Source: Microcebus murinus (lineage: Eukaryota > Chordata > Mammalia > Primates > Cheirogaleidae). Taken from it: a stretch of 64,000 bases of DNA. The position numbers were made by a program, and so were the translations under genes. A model generated the notes under the pieces. That model had not been told where the DNA came from, did no database searches, and saw only the letters and a program-made list of their open reading frames with translations. The stretch lies in contig NC_134104.1 of the NCBI RefSeq assembly GCF_040939455.1, forward strand, positions 11,245,501-11,309,500, given 5' to 3'. Below are positions 12,023 to 23,025 of this stretch, piece by piece. The first letter of the stretch is position 1. The number at the start of each line of letters is the position of its first letter.

Positions 12023-12244
12023 TGCCACACCCTAAGTCAAAACATTATTTTAAGGACACAGTTCCTCTGCTGATCACCCAGTGATGGGGGAAGTTCTCAA
12101 GGAGTTGGAGCTTTTCATTTTGAAACTGAGGAACTGGAAAGTCTCTCTTTTTCCGAAAATACGTCAAGTGATTTTTGAGGACTAAGGCCTACATAGCATT
12201 CCCACAGACATCACTTATAAAAAAAACAAAAACTGCCTGCTTGT

Positions 12245-12375
12245 GCTTGGCAGGGTACATGACAAATACTTCTTCCCACTTGATTGATGAGGAAACTGAG
12301 GTTCAGAGGAGAGATCCAAAGCCCAGAATAATAACAGAACTGGGACCAGCCAAGGTTGAATATTTCTGGTTTCCA
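12245..12375 (-). mobile_element. MIR fragment, antisense
   Basis: 'gatgaggaaactgaggttca' and 'cagaactgggaccagc' are inverted MIR core words. Confidence 0.65.
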
Positions 12376-12474
12376 TACTAATGGCAGGTGGTTCCCACGG
12401 ATGTGCGAGCCTGTTCACAGCTTTCAGGGGTCATTTTACGATGCAGGGGAGCTGCGATGCCCAAAACTCATACA

Positions 12475-12502
12475 AAACTGACAGCTCTTCAGCTGTCAGT
12501 TT
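12475..12502. other. Perfect 12-bp hairpin with 4-nt loop
   Basis: The arm 'aaactgacagct' (12475-12486) and its exact reverse complement 'agctgtcagttt' (12491-12502) flank the loop 'cttc'. It lies at the start of an L2 fragment. Confidence 0.95.
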
Positions 12503-12660
12503 GCTCCCTTGCTGAGAGACCTTCAGTGGCTTCCCAGTACCAATGGGATCAGGTCTGAATCTCTCTGCAGGGTGTTCGAGGCCCTCCATGACGGGATGTG
12601 AATATATGATCTTTATACGCAGGTATATTCCATTCCTCAAAGCTAATTCCTACCTGCTGG
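12487..12660 (+). mobile_element. L2 LINE fragment, sense
   Basis: 'ccttcagtggcttcccagta', 'caatgggatcaggtctgaat' and 'cgaggccctccatgacggga' follow L2 order. The next Alu is inserted just downstream. Confidence 0.75.
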
Positions 12661-12676
12661 AGGCTGATAGGCATTT

Positions 12677-12985
12677 TTTCCTTTTCTTTTTTTTTTTGAG
12701 ACAGAGTCTCACTCTGTTGCCCAGGCTAGAGTGAGTGCCCTGGCGTCAGCCTAGCTCACAGCAACCTCAATCTCCTGGGCTCAAGCGATCCTCCTGCCTC
12801 AGCCTCCTGAGTAGCTGGGACTACAGGCATGCACCACCATGCCCGGCTAATTTTTTGTATGTATATTTTTAGTTGGTCAATTCATTTCTTTCTATTTTTG
12901 GTAGAGACGGGTTCTCGCTCAGGCTGGTTTCGAACTCCTGACCCAGAGCGATCCGCCCGCCTCGGCCTCCCAGATTGCTAGGATG
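12677..12985 (-). mobile_element. Strepsirrhine-type Alu, 5'-truncated, minus strand
   Basis: The poly-T lies at the left and the body reads 'gagacagagtctcactctgt', 'gtcagcctagctcacagcaa', 'ttggtcaattcatttctttc' and 'gtagagacgggttctcgctc'. The last ~30 bp (usual 'ttacaggcgtgagccacc') are missing, so the insertion is 5'-truncated. An 11-bp target duplication 'gataggcattt' flanks it at 12666-12676 and 12986-12996. Confidence 0.97.
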
Positions 12986-12996
12986 GATAGGCATTT

Positions 12997-15278
12997 GATG
13001 AAGATAGCAGTTTCTGCAAAGACCACTGCCCCTCTGCTCCCCCACCCCAACGCCCACCCTCTCTTCCTTGAACAGCTCTTGCAGGTTTTAACAAAGGAGA
13101 GAGATCCACTGTGAAAAGTCCTTTGTTCGAAGCTTGAAGCCAAAAGAGAATAGGCTTCGCTGTCTGAGCTGCCAAGAGGAGTGATGGGAGTGGACCGGAG
13201 GGGTCTTGGGGAAGTTTCCATATGCTGAAGAGTTGCCGAGAGAACTGGAAGCCGACTGCGCTCTCTTGGACAGCGCTTGTTCCGTGCCCATCCAATGTGT
13301 CTCAAGTGGCCCATAAAAATTTCACTACATTGTGTCCACCCATGGATACTGTGACCTAGCGTGACCCAGTCAGAAATCTGTTTTGGCAATGTTCTCAGAG
13401 GGGACCGCAGCGGCCCGGGCTGTGGCCGCACTGACAGTGTTTGCTGTAATCGGGAATGATGGCTTCTGGTGGGAATTGGAGGCAGGTGGTGCGGGGAGCC
13501 GTGAACTTTGTCACAGAGCAGTGACTCCTGTAAGATTCACAGCGGTTCCTTACGATCCTGTCGGAATGAGCTGCAGTCACTACAAATGTGTCCTGTAGGC
13601 TGCAAGGAGCCGTATTTCAATCCCAAACTCACGGGGGACAGCTTACATGGGTGAAACGCCGATTGTTTTCATTGTTTGAAAGTATTTTACCCTATTTTCT
13701 TATTTTAATAACTCAGATTTAAAGAAATAGAGATAAATGAAGGTATGGACCCTATTTTTCCAGCCTATTACTTTACTTTAATCTATTTGGGAGATGTGTC
13801 TTAACTGTCATTCAGTCTCTTGTGGTTGGGTCAGTTGGCCCCAAGAAACACAGGATCCACGCAAACAATGCCTAGCTTCCAAAATGATGGTTCATTCTGA
13901 AGCCCCTAGAAACCTTGTGATTTTTCTGAGTGGTTTCTAAATGTGGGCCACTATCAACAAGTTCCTCTCCATTATTCTTCATTTGACTCAACCCTGGGAT
14001 GCCTTTGAGGCAGCATTTGATGGTGTGTTTTTATGACCGTTCTGCTGTTGCATCGTCAACCATTCTAAAGTTCATGCTTCTTACACTCTGTCAATTTCTT
14101 CTTAATTTTCTGAGGAATTGGGGGCTCAGGAGTTACAGCCACATTATTAAGACTGTTTCTGGCAACCGTAACACCATCTTGCTGAATTCTACCTAATTTG
14201 GGGTGGGTCTATGTCACCTTGATAGAAATGGAAGCAAATAAAAAATTTTGTGATTTTGATGATACTAGATTACATCAAAAGCTCAAAGTGGCGAAAGTGC
14301 TTTGCAGACATAAGGGTATCTGAAAGCAACAAGGGACTGCCCTCCACGACAACCACCACAACCGTCATGGGAACCCTGTGAGCCACAGCCATGTGGAAAT
14401 ATTGACCTTACCACGAGCAAGGACGCTACGGCAGCTCTGACTACCCACGTGGTGCCTTTTTGTTGGTCCCGATTCTGCCATTTTTGCAGAGCCGCAGCTT
14501 TCGTAAGTGTGGCTCTTCTGAGACTTTCTTCTGACTTTATTACATTTTCTTCTACCCTACAGGCAAAATCAGACTAGTGACTGAATCAAAATTCACAAAA
14601 ATCAAAAGTCAAAACGGCCAACGGAAATTTTAAATGCGAAGATTTGATTTGGTAAGGCTTGTGGGATTTGCACGAGTGACCAAAACGAACTTTGCTGTCC
14701 CCTGGAGCGTGGTTCCCACCATTGTGGAGTTGCGACCCTCACTATTGATTATTTGGTTTTGTAACATTCCCTCATTTCTAAAAGTGCTATAAGATATATA
14801 TTTATATAAGGCATGTATGTGTATGTGTGTGTTTCAATTTAAGCAACATTGATTAATTGCCTTTTGAACATATTTTATTGATCTTGCTATGCTGTTTAAG
14901 GAATTGGGGGGGGTCTCATCTAAAAGTGGTATGCATATTAAAAAAGAAAAGGAATTGGGGGTCATTTGGGATTTATACAGTCAAGGTCTGAGAACAGCCA
15001 TTCCAGATGAATCAGCTGCACTATTAGGCACTTGTCAAATACCTTTCCTCCAATTCCAGAATGCAGGAGACACTCAGTGACTTATGCTTGCTGTGGTGAG
15101 CAAGAAGTATGATTTAGAGAGTAAGGGCTGAGCTGTCACACCGTCCAGACATTTTAATGGCCCCTCCTTTAAGCCTCACCAGACATATTCTCGGCCCCTG
15201 GACAGAGGTTGTTAGCTGTGTCACTCAAAACACCTTTCTTTTCCTGACACCTAGCAGGTACATGACTGCCTGGAATTA
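12997..15278. other. No gene or clear repeat; single-copy-looking region
   Basis: The GC-richer 13.0-13.6 kb part gives a 170-codon minus-strand frame (12919-13431) that runs into the Alu and is not credible. The 13.6-14.8 kb part is AT-rich, with TA/TG low complexity at 14795-14835. I recognise no repeat over most of it, so it may hold conserved non-coding sequence. Confidence 0.4.
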
Positions 15279-15293
15279 AGACTACAGTTTCCA

Positions 15294-15600
<307 letters not shown>

Positions 15601-15612
15601 CTACATTTTCCA

Positions 15613-16020
15613 GCCTCCTTTGCAGATAGCTGTGGTCGTGTGACTAATTTCTGGTCATTGGTCAGAACGGAAGCCTGACAGCTTCTAAAGACCTTCCTTA
15701 AGAGGTTACTGGCTTAGGCCCTCATGCGTCTTCCCCCTTCCTCTCACCTGCTGCTTGGAATGTGGATTAGAGCTTCATTTTGGACCAGGAAGGTGGGGGC
15801 CATACCCTGGAAATGGCGAGTAGGAAATTGGAAACAGCCTTGATCCCGGGTGATGGTGAAGAAGCCCCACTTCCACTGGGATGCCTGAATCCAGAGTCTC
15901 ACAGGACAGAAATAAACATATCTTCTGCAAGCTGTTTTCTCAGGTCTCTTACCGGGAACCAAACCTAATTTTAATTTGCAAATTTCCCTTTTTCCTTCAA
16001 AGTTTACCTGCTTGTATTAG
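15613..16020. mobile_element. Ancient interspersed repeat split by the Alu, class not resolved
   Basis: 'gcctcctttgcagatagctg', 'ggtcgtgtgactaatttctg', 'ctgcttggaatgtgg' and 'gacagaaataaac' in this order recall a widespread mammalian repeat 3' end. The sequence continues from before the Alu ('ggaattaagactacagtttc'), so it was the target. Confidence 0.5.
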
Positions 16021-16539
16021 TTCCCCCAGGCTGGAGCCGTTCTTCCTACCAGGTGGTAGTTGTTCAGTGTGTTCACTTAATCCAGTGTATGCAGTGGTTA
16101 TTTTGTGCTTCCTTTCTCAAGTATCATAGTTACCTTTTAACAGGAGCCTTCAGAATATTGCATCCTAAGCCAGGAGTTTGAGAATTTGTTTTCAAAATAA
16201 ATCCAGTCCCCTCTCATCGTTTCTGGGGATTTGTCGTGTGGGTGAATGTGCTGGAGTGGAGGTAGCTTATGTTCTAGTGGTCAGTGCCTGTCACTTCCTC
16301 CCCCATCCTGGCTCCTGGCTTCGCTCTCCCTTTCTGAGGGTTTCCTCATTGCTATGCTGTCTGCCGCCTCTTCCCAAGTGGACATGACCCTATTCCTTCA
16401 TTTCTCAACCATCTCTAACATAACACTAATGAATTTTTACTGTGCAATGGATTCTTATTGAAGCTTTGGGAATACCATAGTGTAGTTACAGCACAGAAAA
16501 ATTAAAACCTTACGACTAGGTTTCTATCATCACTGTTGA
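16021..16539. other. Unassigned sequence
   Basis: No recognised element or coding signal. Confidence 0.4.
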
Positions 16540-16990
16540 AGTTCATCACTTATGCCCACTCATTGTTGATTAGGATGTCTTGAAGGCTGAGGGCTGGCAT
16601 CCTCTGAACACTCACTCGCTGGTGTGTTTGCAGTGGGTGCTAATTGTTGGCTGAGATCTTAGCAGGGGCTGTCAGCTGGCACACCTCCACAGGAACTCTC
16701 CGTGTCACCTGGGCTTCCTCACAACATGGCGGCCAAGTTTGAAAGGCGAGCATCCTTGCAGGGAGTGAGCCGGGCATAAGCTGTGTTACCTTTTATTACC
16801 TAGCCTCGAAAATCACGCAGCATCACTTCCACCCTGCATTCTACTTGTCAAGGCAGTCACAAAGTCCTGCCCGAGCTCAAGGTGTCTATTTCTACTCCTC
16901 ACCACCTGATGGAGAGTGACAAGTTTCTAGAAGAGCTTGTGGGTATGGAAAAACTGTTATGGCCATTTGGGGAAAACACAATCTGCCACA
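16540..16990 (-). mobile_element. MLT1-type LTR, antisense
   Basis: 'gggcttcctcacaacatggc', 'cctagcctcgaaaatcacgc' and 'cacttccaccctgcattcta' lead into 'ggccatttggggaaaacaca' and 'atctgccaca'. These match the inverted MLT1 5' part. Confidence 0.75.
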
Positions 16991-17264
16991 TTTGTCATGG
17001 GGCATCCTCTACTGGCCACCACTTCCTTTGGCCCCAGCCTGCTCCTGGGTTCCTGGGATTGTCCTCTTTCAATGGAGTTCCTGTTCACCTTTGCCATTCT
17101 CAGGGTATTCCTCTCAGCAAAACTCCAAGCTTTTGTGCCAACCCAAAGAAAACTGAAAGCACCCACTTTTTACATCATTATGTAGAGCTATTTGGCTCTC
17201 TTTGTCTCACCCCTCCCATTCCCAGCTCTGCCCTTGACCTTACCTTTCACAACTTATGCTACCT

Positions 17265-17312
17265 TTTATAACAAAAGAAAAAGACCCATTTATAACAAAT
17301 GAAAAGACCCAT
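17265..17312. repeat. Two-copy tandem duplication, ~24 bp
   Basis: 'tttataacaaaagaaaaaga' plus 'cccat' is followed directly by 'ttataacaaatgaaaagacc' plus 'cat'. A small slippage duplication in A-rich DNA. Confidence 0.9.
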
Positions 17313-17429
17313 TCTCTTTTAAAGTATAATGGGCATAAACAGCAGACACTTTAAAAACATAGGATTTTTCTCTCTCTCTTATACATAGCTGGTCCTTTTA
17401 GGCACCGATCCATGCTCCATGCTCAGTCA

Positions 17430-17620
17430 ATGACTTTTGGGAGGTGGTGGGGGAGTAGAAGGGAGTTTGGAGTCAGGACTAGCTGGTTTTGCCTTTGTTT
17501 CCTTATCTGTAAGAATAAGATGAACGTCACCCACATCACAGAGTGACTGTGAGGGCTGATGTGATAATGTGTGACCAAGCCTTAGTGCCTTAGAGGGTGC
17601 TCAAAAGTGACAGCTGTTTC
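17430..17620 (+). mobile_element. MIR, sense
   Basis: 'gtttccttatctgtaagaat', 'cacagagtgactgtgagggc' and 'gtgctcaaaa' are in MIR order. Confidence 0.7.
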
Positions 17621-17904
17621 TCTTATTAAGGCTGAGGTGGAGGTTGGGAGAAGGGGATAAAAAAGTTTTGTAAGTTGTTAATTTATAATAAATCCCCAAA
17701 GAGATGTTCTTTCAACACCTTACTTTAGAAAACTTTATCAACAAGGGAAAATTTCTCAGGAGAGAGAAAAAAATCTAGCATTAAGCTGATTTCCTAATAT
17801 TTGAGCAAAACTTAGTAGAAAGAGTGGTCGGTATAAAACAGTCCTAATCCCTGGGCACTCCCTGAGGTGCCATACACCTAGACATCTGTGCCTTTTATTT
17901 TTAT
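17621..17904. other. Unassigned AT-rich sequence
   Basis: Nothing recognisable. Confidence 0.4.
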
Positions 17905-18201
17905 TTAAATTTTGTTTAGAGACAGGGTGTCGCTATGCCACCCAGGCTGGAGTGAGTGGCATGATCATAGCTCACTATAACCTCGAACTCCTGGTCTCAG
18001 GTCATCCTCCTGCCTCAGCCTCCCAAAGTTCTGGGATTATAGGCATGAGCCACTGTGCCCAGCTAATTTTTAAAGTATTTTGTAAAGATAAGGGTCTCGA
18101 TATGCTGCCCAGGCTCACCTTGAACTTTGGGTCTCAAGCAGTCCTCCTGCCTCAGCCTCCCAAAGTGCCAGGATTAGAGGTCTGATCCACTGTGCCTGGC
18201 C
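17905..18201 (-). mobile_element. Alu (AluJ-like), minus strand
   Basis: 'gagacagggtgtcgctatgc', 'catgatcatagctcactata', 'tgggattataggcatgagcc' and final 'cactgtgcctggcc' give two inverted monomers. T/A-rich words on both sides may be a degraded target duplication. Confidence 0.93.
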
Positions 18202-18235
18202 TGTATTTTATTTTATAGCATATATAAAAACATTT

Positions 18236-18345
18236 CAGTGGGCTTAGTACAGATTATATTTAAGATATATAAATTAATTAAAATATTAATATAATTACAA
18301 CAAATATAATTAATTAAATATATAAAAATATATATTTTTTGCCTG
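18236..18345. repeat. AT-rich low-complexity tract
   Basis: About 110 bp almost entirely A and T, with many 'aatta' and 'tatata' words. Confidence 0.85.
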
Positions 18346-18555
18346 AAAGTCATCACTGGAGTTATGTTTGGGATGGGATACTTCTCTTGGTGGGGCTGGT
18401 TTTCTTGGTGGTCTTTACACCAGAACTGTCATTTATAAGAGGATGGACGGTCTCTGGCAGTTTCCACAAGCATAGGAGGTGTCCTTGGTGCTGAATTACA
18501 GGCAGGGAGTCTGGCTGTCAACACCAGGGATGGGATAAACATCTCAGCTTTTGAT

Positions 18556-18943
18556 GAAAAGAGAAGGAGGTGGGGGAGGAGGGGGCAGAGGGAGAGGAGG
18601 GGGGAGGAGAAAAAGGAAGAAGAGGAGGAGGGGAAGGAAGGAGAGGAGGGGGAGGAGAAAAAGAAGGAGGGAGGAGGAGGGGGAGGGAGAGGAGAGGAGA
18701 AGTGGGAGGAGAAGAAGGAGGAGGAAGAGGAGAGGGGAGGAGAAGTGGGAGGAGGTGGGGGAGGAGAGGGGAGGAGAAAAAGAAGGAGGGAGGAGGAGGA
18801 AGAGGGAGAGGAGAGGAGAAGTGGGAGGAGGAGGGGGAGGAGGGAGAGGAGAGGGGAGGAGTGGGAGGAGGAGGGAGGAGGAGGGGGAGGAGGGAGAGGA
18901 GAAGTGGGATGAGGAGGGAGGAGGAGGGGGAGGAGAAGGAGCA
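18556..18943 (+). repeat. Long polypurine (GGA/GGGA)n tract with ~119-bp higher-order period
   Basis: About 390 bp of almost only A and G, with roughly ten pyrimidines. The word 'gaggagaaaaagaaggaggg' recurs at about 18652 and 18771, a shift of about 119 bp with similar following sequence. The 157-, 189-, 153- and 136-codon frames over it (Arg/Glu/Gly-rich forward, Ser/Pro/Leu-rich reverse) are artefacts. Confidence 0.97.
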
Positions 18944-19660
18944 GCCATCACCACTGCCAGATTCCCGCGTGGTTGTCATTATTTGTCTTATTCTTTTGAG
19001 GGAGTCGGTGGGGGAATGTGCTGATCAGAGGAAGCCTAGAAAGAACAAGATTCTTAAAAATAAAATGGTGGTGCTGCCCAGGGGTGGGCACTGCCCAGAG
19101 CTTTCCAGGCTTCCCCGTGTTGTTGTGGGGATTAATTAGTCAATGTTTGGAGTCAGTTTGAGTAACGCCACGTGCAGGGAGCTGTGCGCATGAGATGCTA
19201 AATTCTTTTCAAATGGGGATGTGTGTGTTAGGGCTTCTCGGTAGTGGGGCTCCACACGTATCATTTCACACCCAGAAAGCCTTTTGAACTATGGAAGTGA
19301 TATCTTGGCAAAATACCTTTGCTATTTTCTTGCTAAAACATTTTAGGTTATTAAATTTGAAAAGTGACATCTCAGAAGAATACACTGGAAATCTAGGAAG
19401 ACTTGGAGTCAACAGGGTCCTTAGCAGACTTCCCTTCCTTCTTTCCTTTATCCCTTAATTCCTACCCTCTCCTTTTCTTTCTTATACTGTGTCTGTGTGA
19501 GAAAAATAGGCCTTGCTATGATGTAAGGTCTTTCTTGGTAGATTAAGCAGTTCAAGTTTACTCAACCATTGTTTATTCCATATCTTTTCCCTCCAAATCA
19601 CTAAGGAATAAGGAATAAGGAATCATGCCTTATTTATCTCCATAGTCATCAGAGCAGCTA
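18944..19660. other. Unassigned sequence
   Basis: No gene or clear repeat. 'ggaataaggaataaggaatc' near 19605 is a short triplicate. Confidence 0.4.
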
Positions 19661-19770
19661 GAATTTCATTCATTCAGTCATTCAACAAACATTCATGAGC
19701 ACATTCTCTTTGCCAGGCCCTGGGCATGGAGTGTGTCTTGTGGAGCTTCAGTGCCTTCCATTGTAATCGG
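19661..19770 (-). mobile_element. L2 LINE 3' end, antisense
   Basis: 'cattcattcagtcattcaac', 'aaacattcatgagcacattc' and 'gccaggccctgggcatgg' are the inverted L2 terminus. Confidence 0.75.
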
Positions 19771-20477
19771 GACCCCCCTGCCACCACAATACCAGTGGAA
19801 CTGTTTTCTTAAATAATCACCTACCAGGAAATGTATTAACCACATCCTTAGATTCTTAGATAGACACCAGATATATGTATATGTTTTTATCAACTCAAAG
19901 TAAATGTTCATGACCATGAGTGATTTCTGATCATTTATACATCATATAAATTATCTCACCCTTGCTCTTAGCTCAACTCTGCTTTTTAGCTTAATCCTTT
20001 TCGGGTGAAAAGACATGTCCTGATCCTTGTCCTGCTTGGAAGAAGCAGGCTTGGTGGCTGGTCCAGGCTGACCTGCCTCCAGGTAACCTCGTGTGTGTCC
20101 CAGCTTAGTCGTCAAGAGACCCCTCGGGTCTGAAGGAACATCCAGGGCTTGAAAATAATACTTGCATAGAGTATTTAAAATTATTTCCAAATCCTATTAT
20201 GCCTAAAGAAAAGAAAAAAAAAAGAAGAAAAAAAGAAGAAAAAAAATAAAATTACCCTTATTGATATGCTCTTATTTGCAAAACGACTTAATATAAAGTT
20301 AATATAGTTAGATATAATTAGAAAAATATAATAAAGATAATTCTATTATCATACTCTAATATTACATTGATTTGTATAAACTCAAACTTACCAACCCATA
20401 TACCTCTTTAATTCACAAAGAGCACTGAGTAGACACTTTGCATATACTCCGTGCCTAATACATATTCAATTTGAATA
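19771..20477. other. Unassigned AT-rich sequence
   Basis: Includes an A/G low-complexity run at 20205-20250 and AT-rich DNA to 20370. No coding signal. Confidence 0.4.
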
Positions 20478-20575
20478 TTGGGATTATCAATACAGTTTTC
20501 TCTTTGGATCTTTTGTTTCCTGTAGAATCTTGGGATTATCAATACAGTTTTGGATATTTTGTTTCCTGGGGAATC
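20478..20575. repeat. Two-copy tandem duplication, ~50 bp
   Basis: 'ttgggattatcaatacagtt' begins at 20478 and again at 20530. Both copies end in 'ttttgtttcctg' plus 'gaatc'. The second copy lacks 6 bp. Confidence 0.96.
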
Positions 20576-20859
20576 TTGAAGGACGAACTGTGGCAAAGTA
20601 TATGTGTGTACTTGACATAGGTATGTAGGTAGCTGCCAAGTTACAGATGAGCTGCTTTTCAAAACTGCATTTGCTAAATGGCCACATGCCATTCACAGTG
20701 TATATTTCTTAATCAAATACCATTACACCCATATCTCCTACAAGCGCCAGAAACTACATGGGGACAGGGACTGAGTCCTGTTCAATCTGAGTCTCCAGCA
20801 CCTGGAACTGTATCTGGCTGTGATTTGCACTTGGCAGTGGAAAGAATGACAGTGTCCTC

Positions 20860-21125
20860 TCTTTCTGGATGTCCCCTTCTATCTCATCACCTCTTGTTTT
20901 TCTTGGAATCCTTTAAGATTCGGCTCAAATGTCACAGCCTCAGACAAACCGTCCCCCCTGTCCCCTGGCAGAATTTATTTGCCCCGTGTACCACTCACCA
21001 CATTGCATTTTGATGAATCAATTGGCGCCAATCTCCCTGGTATTCCTGTGAACTTCTCGAGGGCAGGGAATCCAATTCATTTACCCCAATTCATATCCCT
21101 GAGACCCAGCTGAATATATTTACTA
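20860..21125 (+). mobile_element. L2 LINE 3' region, sense
   Basis: 'cggctcaaatgtcacagcct', then 'acaaaccgtccc', 'tgtaccactcaccacattgc' and 'cttctcgagggcagggaatc', follow L2 3' order closely. Confidence 0.85.
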
Positions 21126-22184
21126 GAGCTCTAGGCCAGCCCAGAAAAACTTAGTATAGCTTGTGATGGGCTGGACTCAGTGCCCATAGAACCTGCCACG
21201 CAGGTAATATACTTTCTGTGTGGCAAAAACTCATTCTGAAGCTCAATTTTGGAGAGAGAAGTGTCCAATAACAGGGGGTAGGGGTGGCGGAAGGGGTCTG
21301 TGGGGTGGGGAAAGGTGAGAAGGGGAGCGATTCCCAGGCATTCCCAGCAGCAATTACTGCCCTTGAGAGCAAGCGTTCCAGGACCCGTGACGAGGACCTG
21401 AGTCCTCAGCAAGGACAGCCATCAACATGTGAGGGCCGGCCATCACATTTGGAAACCAGAGACGGCTTGTCAGCAAAAACTCACCTTGTCTCCCTCTCTG
21501 GCCAAAGGTGCGGTGTTCTGGGAGCCGGTTGCTGGCTTTGCTCGGAGGCCCGGCTCCCTGGGGCTGCAGGGCAGGGTTGTGAGTGGGGCAGCCGTCGGCA
21601 CTTGGTCTGCCACATACCCCGGACAAGCATTTGTTTGGCCCCTGGGACAAATAAACTCCCTTCTGTGTGCTCTGGCGGGGATGTCCAGACATCACTTCCA
21701 TGTGAGTCCCGGGCCTTGGGGTCACCGAGAGAAAGGAAGGTGGCCACCGTGGCGGAGGATGACTTACTTGAAAGACAAACTCAAAACCTGTTTTGCTGGC
21801 ATTTAAGCGACGGCTGTGGACTGCTAACCCTGCTCTCTCCCGGCCTCCAACTTCCAGCAAAACAGGTCGATTTTACTAAAACGGTTAAGTGCCGGCATTT
21901 AAACTTGGTCCTGTGATGTGGATATACCGAACAACCATGGTGACATTTCAAACAGGAAGTCGGTGTGGAAACGGAGTTGGGGTGACCGTGGGCCTGACCC
22001 GTGAGCACTCCGTGTCGTCCCTTGCATGGCAGGAATCAAAGTCCTGGTTGGCCTTTTATTCCACTTTGTTCTACTGCGTCTGACTTTAAAAGGAGAATAT
22101 ACCCCTTCTGGCCATGTGGGGCAGGGAGTGGGGACAGGGAGGGGGTGGGGGCAGGAAGCCACTGAAAGACAAGGTGGCGGAGAC
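21126..22184. other. Repeat-poor, GC-moderate sequence; possible regulatory DNA
   Basis: No recognised repeat and no coding gene. The 210-codon plus frame (21284-21916) overlaps a 168-codon minus frame and shows no domain. A 13-bp perfect inverted repeat ('cctgttttgctgg' 21787-21799, complement 21854-21866) is present. Regulatory function is inferred only from lack of repeats. Confidence 0.35.
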
Positions 22185-23025
22185 AGATGAAGCCCAGTGA
22201 CGGGCCAGGGGCTCTGTCTTGCTGCCGGCCGGCGGCAGAAGGCCGGGAGGAGAGGAGCATAAACAGAGGCATCTGGTCCCCAGCATGGAGCGGCGGGTCC
22301 GTGAACCGTGGCAGATGCAGCCTCAGCTGTGATTGGGCACGAGGCCTCGGTGTCCAAGCCTGGGTCACGCGCAGGGCCCGTTTTAGCGGTGACAGTGCAG
22401 TGTCAAACTGCCATTCTTTCTTTCTCCTGCGGTTTTTTTTTTTCCTCTGAAATCTGCCAGCTCTGGGAAGCAGCCTAGACTAGGCCCCTCGGGTTCACAG
22501 GCTGGAGGAAGCAAGCGAGCGGGGCGAGAGCCGTGAGTGACATCCAGGAGGGACGCTGAGGAGGGGGAGCCAGAAGCCAGCAGCAAGCGGGCGGGATGTG
22601 GAAAGAAGGGCTCTTTGGGTTTTGCGTCGTGCGTGGGCAGAATTAAGTTTCGACGAGGCACAGGTGCCGGGCTTGGAGAATGACGCGGAAGGACGGTGGC
22701 AGGCTTTGCTCGCAGGGACCCGCTCGGGCTCTGGGAAGACGTACTGTGCTCTCCATCAGAACTCAGGGAGAATCCAGTGGCATCGAGTTTCTTAAAAATC
22801 ACCTGACACATTTAAGTGGCAGAAAACAGAGCACAGGAGCGTTTGCACAAGAGGCAACGTGCTCTGGGAAAAGGTGACTGTGTCGTCTCGGCAGTCTGGG
22901 CTTTAATCCAGGCCACCGCCCCGCGCCCTGGCGTCCGTTGTCTGCGGGGAAGTTTGGCGGAAACGGTGCTTTTCTGAAGCTGGCGGCTCTGGTCACCAGC
23001 GGTGTTGAAACCCCTTCCGGAAGCG
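22185..23025. promoter_or_regulatory. CpG-rich block, CpG-island-like
   Basis: I count about 55 CpG in about 850 bp with GC near 58%, so observed/expected is about 0.7 by hand, above the usual 0.6 threshold. CpG clusters occur at 22225-22245, 22290-22310, 22515-22535, 22680-22735 and 22917-22975. No initiation element or exon is evident. It could be an unannotated promoter or an intragenic island. Confidence 0.5.

Noticed and set aside
18518..19139. Arg/Glu/Gly-rich and Ser/Pro/Leu-rich frames of 136-189 codons
   Set aside because: They are translations of the GGA-type simple repeat in several frames on both strands.
21787..21866. 13-bp perfect inverted repeat with 54-bp spacer as a possible hairpin RNA
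   Set aside because: An inverted pair of this length within 100 bp is not very unlikely in 64 kb, and the arms do not extend into a microRNA-like stem.
21284..21916. 210-codon plus-strand frame
   Set aside because: Fully overlapped by 168- and 88-codon frames on the minus strand in CpG-rich DNA. No recognised domain, no Kozak or exon support.
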